A stretch of 35,789 bases of DNA from NCBI GenBank assembly GCA_903859265.1, contig CAIOLZ010000304.1, positions 1-35,789 on the forward strand, given 5' to 3'. Positions 17,265 to 25,230 of the stretch are shown one piece after another. The stretch is from an uncultured beta proteobacterium. GTDB taxonomy: Bacteria; Pseudomonadota; Gammaproteobacteria; Burkholderiales; Burkholderiaceae_C. Each line of letters starts with the position of its first letter. Position 1 is the stretch's first letter. The notes beneath the pieces are model-generated. The model searched no databases. It was not told the origin of the DNA and worked only from the letters and a program-made list of their open reading frames with translations. The position numbers and the translations under genes were made by a program.

Positions 17265-18008
17265 GTGCCCGCTGCGTGAAGGATGACGAATACAAATCCA
17301 TAAAAAGCGTGCGATGTCGATGGTGTAGCGGCGCACCATGCGGCGCGGCTCCAGGCCCAGGCGGTACAGCCATTCAAAGCGGATGCGCTGCACCCACTTT
17401 GGCGCGCGCCGGCTGCCCCCCGAGAGAAAGTCAAACAGCGCACCCACGCTCACCAGCAGACGGGCATCGAGCCCTCCCATGTGTTCGCGGATCCACTTTT
17501 CCTGGATCGGGTTGCCCATCGCCACCAGCACGATATCGGCGCCGGTGGCATTGATGCGGGCGCAAAGTTCCGACGGGTCACAGGTGTTGTACCCATTCGC
17601 ACAACCGACGACGCGCTGTCCGGTTTGCAGTTCGATCGCCGCGCCCGCCCGTTCTGCCACGCCGGGCTTGCCGCCCAGCAGAAAAATCTTGTAGGTTGCG
17701 GGCAATGTTTTCAGTAGCAGAGGCAGGAAGTCGGTCCCGTTGAGGTTGTCCCGGTAGCGCCTGCCATGCTGTATCAGGCTGGCAATGTCCATGCCGATAC
17801 CGTCGTTTGCGATGATCACATCGTCACTGTTGAGCCAGTGGCGCATAGGCTGGCACTGCAGTACAAAATTGGTATTGGCAAACACCAAAACGGTCTGGCG
17901 ACCGACACGGATGCGCGCTTGCAGCACGTCGCACAAATCGTTCGAAGTGGTAGAAAAAACGCGGTAGCCAGCCAGCGCAAGAGTCTCGCCATGGAGCGTG
18001 GGTTGCAT
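17244..18008 (-). CDS. WecG/TagA/CpsF-family glycosyltransferase (GT26, GumM-like)
   Basis: A 254-residue protein started at ATG 18008, which gives the usual family N-terminus (TLHGETLALAG). A GTG at 18107 would add 33 non-family residues but leave only 9 bases to the previous gene; neither has a good ribosome site. Family motifs: ANTNFVLQCQPM, the catalytic-region IIANDGIGMD, FLLGGKPGVAERA, LVAMGNPIQEKWI, and VGALFDFLSGGSRRAPKW followed by a basic C-terminal membrane-associating tail. GT26 enzymes add a sugar to a lipid-diphosphate-linked acceptor. In the xanthan system GumM adds the second glucose to Glc-PP-undecaprenol. Given gumH- and gumK-like genes in the same operon that role is likely here, but it is inferred from context. 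It is the last gene of the EPS operon. Confidence 0.88.
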   Translation of the reverse strand: MQPTLHGETLALAGYRVFSTTSNDLCDVLQARIRVGRQTVLVFANTNFVLQCQPMRHWLNSDDVIIANDGIGMDIASLIQHGRRYRDNLNGTDFLPLLLKTLPATYKIFLLGGKPGVAERAGAAIELQTGQRVVGCANGYNTCDPSELCARINATGADIVLVAMGNPIQEKWIREHMGGLDARLLVSVGALFDFLSGGSRRAPKWVQRIRFEWLYRLGLEPRRMVRRYTIDIARFLWICIRHPSRSGHTTPSDH

Positions 18009-18116
18009 CGGGAATCGACCGGAGGACGGTGGTGCGGCAATTTTGAAACCGGAACATTTTTCTGGCGGTGCGTTAGCGCACCGGATCGGGTACCAATCGC
18101 ATGGCACAGGCCGGTT

Positions 18117-19238
18117 TTACAGCGACGTATCCGCGAATGCGCCGGGTTGCAAGTGCCGGTCCGTCACCTCTGACCAGCTCAGGATGTTGCGGGTGCGAAT
18201 GCGCGGTGCATGGAGCGCACGTGTGATGGCTGCGCGGATGGATGCCCCGTCTCCCGGAACATAGCCGAAGCGCCCGGTGAATGGGCCGGTCACGCTCTCA
18301 GGGCAGACGGTTGGCAATCCGAAAAAGTCGTACTGCATCATCTTCATGGAACTGTCCATGAGGTAGGACGGCACGGTCGCTCCGGCGTAAGGCGCAATGC
18401 CGATTTGCGCATGCTTGATGTATCGGATGGTTTTGTTGTAAGCCATGTGGTCATAGACCAGCACGTTGGGGCCATAGCGCGCATCGCGGGGATGACCGGA
18501 CCCGATGATGTGAAAGGTAAGCGACGGAAAGGCGTTGCTGGCGATGATGACAAATTCGGCATCAAACAGCATGGATCCGATCGAGGCCACATGGATGCCG
18601 GGACCGTAAGGCGAGGGGTCTCCGAGCGCATGCAGCGAAGTGTCCATACCATGGGGAACCACAAAAACATTGGCTGACGGCGGCAGACTGTTGGCCATGT
18701 CACGGGCGACCAGAATCAATGCGTCCATCAGCGGCGCAACGCGGTCCAGGGTACGAACGGCATAGTCGGCGGCGTCAATCGTGTGCAGGTCATCATTGCA
18801 AAGATAGATGTGGCGGGCCCGCGGATTGAGGCGTTTGGCCAGATCGAAGTGGATCGGTGCAATACCGCTTTCATAGAAGATGACATCGGCCTGAAGAATC
18901 CAGTCCTGAAGAATTGCCGGCGGGCAACTGCGGTACAGGGCAAAGAGCAATCGCTCCAGCGGGCGCAACCAGTGGTAGTGCAAGTTGACGGGGTGCAGCG
19001 GTGTCTTCCATAAAAAGCACTGCACGCCCTGGTGTATTTCGACCTGATTGGCCCGTTCGTCGAGTGCACTGCGAAAGTCATCCTTATGCTTCGAGAGCCG
19101 GCTGTAGCGCATGGAGAAAAAATCGAGATGCCCGCGTTTGGCCAATTCATCGCCAATAAAGTGAACGCTGGACCGGCGCGCAGTGCGGTAGTCGTGGTGG
19201 GCGCTGATGAGCAGGTAGCGTGGTGTTCTGGCGGCCAT
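18117..19238 (-). CDS. gumK: GumK-like beta-glucuronosyltransferase (GT70)
   Basis: A 373-residue protein started at ATG 19238, two bases after the stop of the acyltransferase gene; the longer frame upstream is antisense-like. It shows extended likeness to Xanthomonas GumK: YLLISAHHDYRTARR, VHFIGDELAKRG, FFSMRYSRLSKHKDDFR, DVIFYESGIAP, NDDLHTIDAADY, VPHGMD, LGDPSPYGPGIH, IGSMLFDAEF, FHIIGSGHPRD, YIKHAQIGIAPYAG, DSSMKMMQYDFFGLP and FGYVPGD. The first Asp of NDDLHTI aligns with GumK Asp157, the proposed catalytic base. GumK transfers glucuronate from UDP-GlcA to the mannose of the xanthan lipid-linked trisaccharide at the inner membrane. This gives the polymer an acidic branch sugar and, with the GumH-like gene, points to a xanthan/acetan-type repeat. 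Alignments here are from memory of the family. Confidence 0.92.
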   Translation of the reverse strand: MAARTPRYLLISAHHDYRTARRSSVHFIGDELAKRGHLDFFSMRYSRLSKHKDDFRSALDERANQVEIHQGVQCFLWKTPLHPVNLHYHWLRPLERLLFALYRSCPPAILQDWILQADVIFYESGIAPIHFDLAKRLNPRARHIYLCNDDLHTIDAADYAVRTLDRVAPLMDALILVARDMANSLPPSANVFVVPHGMDTSLHALGDPSPYGPGIHVASIGSMLFDAEFVIIASNAFPSLTFHIIGSGHPRDARYGPNVLVYDHMAYNKTIRYIKHAQIGIAPYAGATVPSYLMDSSMKMMQYDFFGLPTVCPESVTGPFTGRFGYVPGDGASIRAAITRALHAPRIRTRNILSWSEVTDRHLQPGAFADTSL

Positions 19239-19240
19239 GG

Positions 19241-20326
19241 TCAGGTGGCAGGCTTTGTTGGTTGAAAAGACGCGAAAGCGCGGTCCATATGGCGTTGCAA
19301 CCAGCGCCGCGTGCCGCGTTGCATCGGCATTTCGACAAAGTGCGACGCCACCATCGGCAGGCCGATGCCCGCAAGTCCCAAAGCCGGCCACAGCGGGTCG
19401 TACACCGTGTGCTGCAAGCCCAGCCATTGCATGCCGAAGTGAAATACCAGCACATGCATCAGGTAAATGGAAAAGCTGGCCTGCCCGATTTTGCGGATCC
19501 ATGGGTTGGCAAACACCATCTGTGTCCAGTCACTGGGCAGGGACAGCAGATAGACCGCGGTCGCCAGCGACACTCCCAAGGCGCTGGATGCATAGAAATC
19601 CGGCTTGCTGGTGTATTGCCAAAGGGGCAGTGCCACCAACAGTGCCGCGCCAAGCTGCAAGGCCGAGAGAATGCGACTTTCGACGCCCGCCCTCCACGAT
19701 GGGCGTGGCAACAGACCGGCCAGCGAGCCGGCCAGAAAGAAATGCAGTTTGTGCGGCAGCATCAGACCGGTCCATCGGTCATGGGTCACGAGCAGGGCAG
19801 CGCATACCAGGGCGAGCAGCGGCAAAGCAGAGACACGGTGGGCGCGCTGGGCGATGGCCCACCACACCAGCAGGAAAAAAATATAGTACTGAATCTCCAG
19901 CGGGATGGACCAGAAGATCAGCACATTGCCGCCAAACAGGTAATGCCGGAGGATGGCATGGGTGCCCTGAATGCGCAGCAGAAAATCAGCATCGGGACTG
20001 GCGTAAGAAATAACAACGCAGACCGAGATCACCAGCCAGTAGATGGGTGCGATGCGGGCGAAACGCGCGACAGCGTAGCGGCCCACTGCGGGCCAGTTCC
20101 AGTGCGCCCCGGCATAGAGGTGGCTCATCAGAAAGCCGCTGAGCACAAAAAAGACCCCCACGCCAGTCTCGCCCAGCGTTGTCACGGTTGCTGGCCACGG
20201 CATGTGCGAGAGCACCACCAGAATGCAGGCGAGGGCCCTTATGCCGTCGAGGTTGGGTAGCAGCGCCGAATAGCCGTGCACTGGTGCGGGGCGGGCTGCC
20301 TTGGGCGCGCGGGGCATCTCGGTCAT
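19241..20326 (-). CDS. acyltransferase family 3 (OafA/GumF-G type) membrane protein
   Basis: A 361-residue multi-pass protein; ATG at 20326 overlaps the GH5 stop by four bases. It carries the acyltransferase-3 marks: LDGIRALACILVVLSHM with the catalytic-type His in the first membrane helix, GVGVFFVLSGFLMSHLY, ARIAPIYW, and WSIPLEIQYYIFF, then about ten hydrophobic helices and a late FSIYLMHVLVFHFG helix. A basic C-terminal tail follows. Such enzymes move acetyl or other acyl groups across the inner membrane onto sugars. Embedded among EPS glycosyltransferases, it should decorate the repeat unit, as GumF and GumG do for xanthan mannose residues. The acyl group and target sugar cannot be read from the sequence. 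Confidence 0.88.
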   Translation of the reverse strand: MTEMPRAPKAARPAPVHGYSALLPNLDGIRALACILVVLSHMPWPATVTTLGETGVGVFFVLSGFLMSHLYAGAHWNWPAVGRYAVARFARIAPIYWLVISVCVVISYASPDADFLLRIQGTHAILRHYLFGGNVLIFWSIPLEIQYYIFFLLVWWAIAQRAHRVSALPLLALVCAALLVTHDRWTGLMLPHKLHFFLAGSLAGLLPRPSWRAGVESRILSALQLGAALLVALPLWQYTSKPDFYASSALGVSLATAVYLLSLPSDWTQMVFANPWIRKIGQASFSIYLMHVLVFHFGMQWLGLQHTVYDPLWPALGLAGIGLPMVASHFVEMPMQRGTRRWLQRHMDRAFASFQPTKPAT

Positions 20327-21342
20327 TGGGCGGACCGAAGGCCTGTTGTCACCGGAAGAAATTCACGCAGCACGGTGAGCTGGGGCGCCTCAGCGCTGGG
20401 GCCCGGCTGAATACTGAAGGGGTAAGGGCCCCAGCGCGCACCGGCTGCCCAATAGCTCCATCCCAGCCAGAGCCGGTTGTTCTGCATGGCCTTGAGCATG
20501 ACCCGCAGGTCGGCCAGGCACGCCGTGGCGTTGCCGGTGCCGAATTCACCCATGAAGAAATGCACATGCCGGGTCTGGCCCCAGACCGACAGTGCTTTCA
20601 TGATTTTTTCAAGCCGCTGCGGCGCGATGCAATCCGTGCTGGTGCCCGAATAATTGTTGTCCGCGTACTGGTGCAGCTCCACCGCAAACCGCGCCAGAGG
20701 GTCGTTGAAATGCTCGAACGCTTCGGCCGAGCTCAGGCCGTTGAAGGGCTGTTCCCACTCGTGCGCACCGCTCCAGCGGGCGCTGCCGACCATTACCAGG
20801 TGGCTGGAACCGGAGCGGCGCAGTGCCAGCACCGCGGATTGCGCCAGTGCACTCCACTGCGCTACCGGCAAGGCAGCGGGTTCGTTCATCAGGCCCAGGG
20901 CGGTGGTGTTGGCGTCGGGCAGTGCGGCAGCCAGACGCAACCAGACGTCCTCAAAAGCCGAGCCATCGACTGCGTCACTGCCGATGCGTTGTGACCGGTA
21001 GGTGCCGTAGTTGTGCATGTCGAGCAAAACACACAGATTGAGTTCCCGCGCCCATCCGATGACGTGCTCCATTTGTGCCACTTCTGCCGTGTCCAGGGGT
21101 GATTTGAGGCTGTGCTGCACACGCTCCCAGCGAAAGGGCAGACGGATCAGGTTCATGCCGGTGCTCTTGAAATACACCAGATCGTTGCGCCTGGGGTAGG
21201 CGTAGTCGGTGCCCAGTTCGCCGGGTAGCTTTTGTGCGGCAAATTCGGCACCCGACAGGTTGACCCCGGTGAGGCTGGCGTCAAGGCAGCCGCCCCAGGC
21301 CACGCCCGTCCAAAGCATGCAGCAGATCAAGAGCTGTTTCAT
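20323..21342 (-). CDS. secreted glycoside hydrolase family 5 (endoglucanase-like)
   Basis: A 339-residue protein with a short signal peptide (about 1-18, ending AWGG). It is a GH5 TIM barrel: GVNLSGAEF near the start, MNLIRLPFRWERV (Arg67), LCVLLDMHNYG (His110, Asn111), the acid/base Glu154 in GLMNEPA, ELHQY (His224, Tyr226) and the nucleophile Glu266 in FFMGEFGTG, closed by WLGWSYWAAG. GH5 enzymes of this type cleave beta-1,4-glucans. Its ATG overlaps the mannosyltransferase stop by four bases and its stop overlaps the acyltransferase start, so it is an integral part of the EPS operon. It probably trims or releases the polymer in the periplasm or outside. A beta-1,4-glucan backbone is what a Glc-Glc core would give. 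Confidence 0.9.
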   Translation of the reverse strand: MKQLLICCMLWTGVAWGGCLDASLTGVNLSGAEFAAQKLPGELGTDYAYPRRNDLVYFKSTGMNLIRLPFRWERVQHSLKSPLDTAEVAQMEHVIGWARELNLCVLLDMHNYGTYRSQRIGSDAVDGSAFEDVWLRLAAALPDANTTALGLMNEPAALPVAQWSALAQSAVLALRRSGSSHLVMVGSARWSGAHEWEQPFNGLSSAEAFEHFNDPLARFAVELHQYADNNYSGTSTDCIAPQRLEKIMKALSVWGQTRHVHFFMGEFGTGNATACLADLRVMLKAMQNNRLWLGWSYWAAGARWGPYPFSIQPGPSAEAPQLTVLREFLPVTTGLRSAQ

Positions 21343-22475
21343 GGCAAGGCCAGCACCTGGTCATACTGGCAGGCGTAGTGTCCGGCCACGCTCTCCCAGG
21401 AATAGGGCTTCAAATTGGTTTGCATAGCTGCCAGGGATGATTGAAAACGGCGTGGAGAATGGGCCAGATCTGCGTGGAGCCTGCCGATCTGCAGAGCCTT
21501 TTGTGTGGCGCCGGTGGCGTACAGCACGGCGCCAGCGCCGGTGGTCTCGAACAGCCGAATAAAGGGCGGAATCGGGCTGAGCAGTGGAATCAGTCCGGCA
21601 CTGATGGCCTCGATTGGGGCAATCCCAAAACCTTCATGGCGCGACAGGCACAAAAAGTAGCTGGCCAATCCGATCAGCGAGCGCAAGGCGTGCACATCCG
21701 GATTGGGATGGAGCACGATGCGCTGCGCAACGCCGCGGGACTCGGCGTACGCATTCAGATCCCCGGTGTTGAGGTCGTACTCGCGGCCTGCAATCAGGAG
21801 CGTCCACGGTATATGGGGTTGCTGCGCACACAAAGCGGCCAGCACATCCAGACATTCCAGCAAGCCCTTGTTGACCGACCAGCGGCCAAAGTAAATCAGG
21901 ACCGGACGCAGGTCGCTGGATGCGGCGCCGGCAAACTTCTCCAGGTCCACGCCGTTTTCAATCACCACCAGCTGATCCGCAGGGACAACCGGGCTGAACA
22001 ACTCGCCGTCGCTTGCGCTGCTTGCAATGACTCGGGCATAGGCCGTTGCGCTCAGGCGTGTGGCGGTGCGGAAATACAGCTGTTTCAAACGCCGGGCGAA
22101 GCCGGAGTGGAAAAAGCCGCCGTGGGTGGAGGCCACCATGGGCTTGCGCAGCAGCGGGTGCAGGAGCGCCAGATAGTCAAAGAAAAAATCAATGCCATGC
22201 ACGTGGATCAGGTCCGCACTGCCCAGCATCAGTGCCACCTGCGGACACAGGGGATAGCGGTCCGAACCCACAAAGCCCAGCCGGCGCACCGCAACGCCGT
22301 CCAGCATCTCGGTAGAAGGCAGCAGCACATTGGCTTCGCGGAACACGCGGTTCAACGTCAGTACGCAAGGGCAATAGTGTGCTTGGCGCAATTGCTGCTG
22401 TGCCAGATTGCGCACGACTTCCTCCAGTCCACCGACGGATGGCAAATACTGGCGGACCACGTGGACGACTTTCAT
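21339..22475 (-). CDS. gumH: GumH-like alpha-mannosyltransferase (GT4)
   Basis: A 378-residue protein started at ATG 22475, overlapping the polymerase stop by four bases. It matches Xanthomonas GumH over long blocks: MKVVHVVRQYLPSVGGLEEV at the N-terminus, SADLIHVHGIDFFFDYLALL, VASTHGGFFHSGFARRLKQ, VIENGVDLEKF, IYFGRWSVNKGLLE, LLIAGREYDL, and the GT4 E-x7-E signature in CLSRHEGFGIAPIEAISAGL. GumH (AceC in acetan producers) transfers mannose from GDP-mannose to cellobiosyl-diphosphate-undecaprenol on the cytoplasmic face of the inner membrane. The match is close enough that I infer the same donor and acceptor, though GT4 specificity can shift. The divergent sugar-nucleotide pyrophosphorylase gene at 32952 could supply the donor. 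Confidence 0.88.
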   Translation of the reverse strand: MKVVHVVRQYLPSVGGLEEVVRNLAQQQLRQAHYCPCVLTLNRVFREANVLLPSTEMLDGVAVRRLGFVGSDRYPLCPQVALMLGSADLIHVHGIDFFFDYLALLHPLLRKPMVASTHGGFFHSGFARRLKQLYFRTATRLSATAYARVIASSASDGELFSPVVPADQLVVIENGVDLEKFAGAASSDLRPVLIYFGRWSVNKGLLECLDVLAALCAQQPHIPWTLLIAGREYDLNTGDLNAYAESRGVAQRIVLHPNPDVHALRSLIGLASYFLCLSRHEGFGIAPIEAISAGLIPLLSPIPPFIRLFETTGAGAVLYATGATQKALQIGRLHADLAHSPRRFQSSLAAMQTNLKPYSWESVAGHYACQYDQVLALP

Positions 22476-23680
22476 AGGTCGCCCTGCTTGCGACTGCCTG
22501 GATCCGGCACAGGATCTTCGGCCAGGACACCGAGTAAAAACCACATCAGGCCAGCTGTTTTGAGGGCGAACACCGAGGTGCCGCTGATGGCCAGGCTGGA
22601 AAAAAAATACAACACGATGAGGTCACGAAAACGCCGCGCCCGCTCTGACATGCAGGGCATGAGAAACAACAGCAGCAACAGTACGAGCACCGGTAAAACG
22701 CCGAAACGTGACAGCACATAGGCATAACCCATATCGCCAAAGCCGGGCAACAAGCCGTCAAACCCGAGCAGCCTGGCGGGGCCAAACTCCAGCAGGGCTT
22801 GGCCGCTACCGGAGAGACGGCCTGCCAAGGTGTCAGTGATGTTCGGCCAGAGCCACGCGACGCCCACCAGGGCTGCGAAAACCATGAAAGGGAAGACCGG
22901 TGCGACCCAGCGCATGCCGGGCATGGGCAGCAGCCGGTAGCCAAGCAGCACCAGCACCATCAACATTCCAAAGCGTGAGTCGCTCAGGACGATAAATACC
23001 AGCGCCGCCAGTATCAGCAGCAAGGCAGGTTTGCCGATGTCCTGCCAGTTTTTACTGAGGTTCCATGCCAACACAATGGTGGCGAAGTTCCCCAGCGACA
23101 CCGGCTCCAAGAACAGGGAGGAGGTGCGATGTGCGCCCAGAATCGCAGGCAGCAGGGTGCGGCCGATGGCGTCCGGACGAAATCCGTTGAGCGTGAGCGT
23201 CTGTCCGGTCAGCATGGCAGCACTCTCCCGAATGCTGCCCAGACCCGCATAAAACGAAAAGGTATTCAACAGCGTTCCATAGGCGTCGGGAAACAGCACT
23301 TCAAACACGGCCACCACCATGACCAGCACGGTGATTTGCTGAAGAAGCCGCTCGGCAAACCGGGTATCGGCGATCTGGCGGCCGAGGCTCAGAAACAGAA
23401 TCGGGATCAGCAAATCGCGGACGCTTTTCAGATCCGCGCGCTGGCGGATCAGCCAGGTCAGAACAATCCAGCTCATGGCCGAGAGCAGCAGCACCACGGT
23501 CCAGGGCGACATGCGCTGGAGCTGCACCGCAAGACACAGCGCGAAGACCATCGCTTCAGCCAGGCCCACCATGCCGGAAGAAACCGCAAAACCCCTGGCG
23601 TTGAGAAACGCCAGCACGGGGAGGTTGCACAAAGACAGCAGCAGAATCAGCACAACCCAGGGATGCTTTGTCGCTGTCAT
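22472..23680 (-). CDS. Wzy-like polysaccharide polymerase (GumE counterpart)
   Basis: A 402-residue, highly hydrophobic protein with about ten to twelve membrane helices and a larger loop near the middle (GQTLTLNGFRPDAIGRTLLP). The short motif HRTSSLFLEPVSLGNF recalls the periplasmic arginine/glutamate-containing loops of O-antigen ligase/polymerase proteins. It starts at ATG 23680, one base after the epsI stop, and overlaps the mannosyltransferase by four bases. Membrane topology and place among glycosyltransferases make it the likely polymerase that joins lipid-linked repeats, equivalent to GumE. Sequence alone does not prove this; a ligase or an unrelated EPS membrane protein remains possible. 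It lacks the character of a MOP-family Wzx flippase. Confidence 0.72.
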   Translation of the reverse strand: MTATKHPWVVLILLLSLCNLPVLAFLNARGFAVSSGMVGLAEAMVFALCLAVQLQRMSPWTVVLLLSAMSWIVLTWLIRQRADLKSVRDLLIPILFLSLGRQIADTRFAERLLQQITVLVMVVAVFEVLFPDAYGTLLNTFSFYAGLGSIRESAAMLTGQTLTLNGFRPDAIGRTLLPAILGAHRTSSLFLEPVSLGNFATIVLAWNLSKNWQDIGKPALLLILAALVFIVLSDSRFGMLMVLVLLGYRLLPMPGMRWVAPVFPFMVFAALVGVAWLWPNITDTLAGRLSGSGQALLEFGPARLLGFDGLLPGFGDMGYAYVLSRFGVLPVLVLLLLLFLMPCMSERARRFRDLIVLYFFSSLAISGTSVFALKTAGLMWFLLGVLAEDPVPDPGSRKQGDL

Positions 23681-23681
23681 G

Positions 23682-24362
23682 TCAAAGCCCGCTCAGACGG
23701 TGGCGACTGGCTGCCGTGAGGTTGTCCATCAGGTCTTTGACAAAGCGCGACTCGCTGGCAAACGCATGGTCCGTGATCGGATCAATGGCCGATACCCGAA
23801 ACAGCAAACCATCGGCGCTCTGGCCTGTCACCGCCAGACGCATTTCGCTGATTTTCTTTTCCATCCCGTCCAGGACAACATGGTCACCCAGCATGGCCCA
23901 GTAGGTCACGGGTTCGTTGCGGCTGGCGCTCAGGCGGGTATGCATCTGCCGCACCGGCAGCACGCCGTAACGGGTCTGGATGTGCAGCTTGTCGTTGGAC
24001 AGGACCTCAAAACCCTGTGCCGGATAACAGACTTCCGGGTAATGCAGCTGCAGGCTTTCACGCTGGTCAGCGCCGTAAGCAATGACCAGCATGATTTGCT
24101 GGCCATCGAGCTGGTTGCGGTACAGCCGCGTGAGGGTCTGGGTGTAGATCCTGGCACTCATTGCGTCCTGCTGCGGGTTGACCACATGCGTCAAGTCGTC
24201 GGGTACCCATTTCCAGTTGCCAAATTGCTCCGGGAGCATGCGCGCGAGGTTGATGGGCGCGGTTTGCAGTACGGCAGGAAAGTACACATTCCGCGCAGTG
24301 ACGATGGCAAAGCAGACCAGCATCAGCGACCCCACCAGCAGCAAGCGCACGGATTTATGCAT
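23682..24362 (-). CDS. epsI: EpsI family protein (exosortase-associated, DUF3485)
   Basis: A 226-residue protein started at ATG 24362, inside the last codons of xrtB (8-base overlap). One N-terminal membrane helix or signal anchor (SVRLLLVGSLMLVCFAIVTA) is followed by a periplasmic domain. Family traits: LPEQFGNWKWVPD, VIAYGADQRESLQLHYPEVC with the conserved HxPExC, YPAQGFEVLS and VTYWAMLGDHVV. EpsI-type domains occur as separate genes beside exosortases or fused to their C-terminus. The role is not established but it is tied to EPS export and protein sorting. Its place directly after xrtB is the standard order. Confidence 0.9.
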   Translation of the reverse strand: MHKSVRLLLVGSLMLVCFAIVTARNVYFPAVLQTAPINLARMLPEQFGNWKWVPDDLTHVVNPQQDAMSARIYTQTLTRLYRNQLDGQQIMLVIAYGADQRESLQLHYPEVCYPAQGFEVLSNDKLHIQTRYGVLPVRQMHTRLSASRNEPVTYWAMLGDHVVLDGMEKKISEMRLAVTGQSADGLLFRVSAIDPITDHAFASESRFVKDLMDNLTAASRHRLSGL

Positions 24363-25230
24363 GTGCGGCTCCGTGCCCCCTGGAATAAACCCGGTACCAG
24401 CCGATGGTGGCGCGCAGCAGCGAATCCATGCCAATGATCAGCAGCAGTGCGCTGAGAAACAGTACCAGCCCGGCAAACCCGTGCAGAAAGCCCTGCCCTG
24501 CGGCATCACCAAAGTGGTAGGTGATGAGGCACAGCACCATGACCCGCAGCACGTTGGCGGTGAAAGAGATCGGCATGATGATGAGTGCCAGCAGCACGTT
24601 GCGGGCAGCCGATTCATGGCGCACCAGATTCAGATAGAGCAGGCCGAGCGCTTCCAGGCTAAACAGCGTGTGCAGTCCGGCACAGGCATCGGCCACCAGC
24701 AATTTGTACTGGCCGATCTGCAGCATGATGCCGGTGCGGCCGATGGGATAGCCCACCCAATACAGAACGTTTTCTGCGACATAGGACACGGCCAGCTTCA
24801 TCGGCATGGTGACGTTGTCCACAAAGGCTCCGGGCAGCGGCACCATGAACACCATGAAAAACAGGGCGAACCACTGCACCCTGAGCGCCGCCACACCCCG
24901 GTGCAATAAAACCACGCCAGCGAGAACCCAGATTGCCGAGCCGATTTCAAACATCAAAATGTGCGCGCTGCGACCTATCACGTAGAGCAGCAGGCCAATC
25001 ACCAGAACCGGCCAGCCCGCAGCATGCGAGGGCTGGCCCATCGCGGCACGTTCCATGGCGCCCCAGTTGCGGTACATCAGCCAGACGGCCATCACCAGCA
25101 CCAGTGGACCATGGCGTTGCTCATCGGTGCTCCAGATGCCCTGCATCAGGTCAAAAAGGCTGGGGCCGTAAAGCAGCGCCAGCCCCAGGGCTGCAGGCCA
25201 CCATTCACGCAAACGTGAGGGGCTAGACAT
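24355..25230 (-). CDS. xrtB: exosortase B (XrtB)
   Basis: A 291-residue integral membrane protein with about eight helices, started at ATG 25230, which overlaps the epsG stop by 8 bases. The exosortase active-site residues are in place: Cys183 in VADACAGLHTLFSLEALG, Arg229 in TANVLRVMVLC, and His250 in QGFLHGFAGLV. Exosortases are thought to be transpeptidases that recognise the C-terminal PEP-CTERM signal and cut it at the inner membrane, delivering proteins to the surface together with EPS. The surrounding epsA-epsB-epsL-epsD-epsE-epsF-epsG set is the context that defines the B subtype. A candidate substrate is encoded at 34130-34783. Confidence 0.93.
   Translation of the reverse strand: MSSPSRLREWWPAALGLALLYGPSLFDLMQGIWSTDEQRHGPLVLVMAVWLMYRNWGAMERAAMGQPSHAAGWPVLVIGLLLYVIGRSAHILMFEIGSAIWVLAGVVLLHRGVAALRVQWFALFFMVFMVPLPGAFVDNVTMPMKLAVSYVAENVLYWVGYPIGRTGIMLQIGQYKLLVADACAGLHTLFSLEALGLLYLNLVRHESAARNVLLALIIMPISFTANVLRVMVLCLITYHFGDAAGQGFLHGFAGLVLFLSALLLIIGMDSLLRATIGWYRVYSRGHGAAHA

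Noticed and set aside
19220..22721. Long rightward open frames of 346 and 426 codons opposite the EPS operon
   Set aside because: They are antisense to clearly recognised acyltransferase, GH5-neighbour and GumH-like genes, rich in Gln/His/Arg, with no family character; they reflect high GC.
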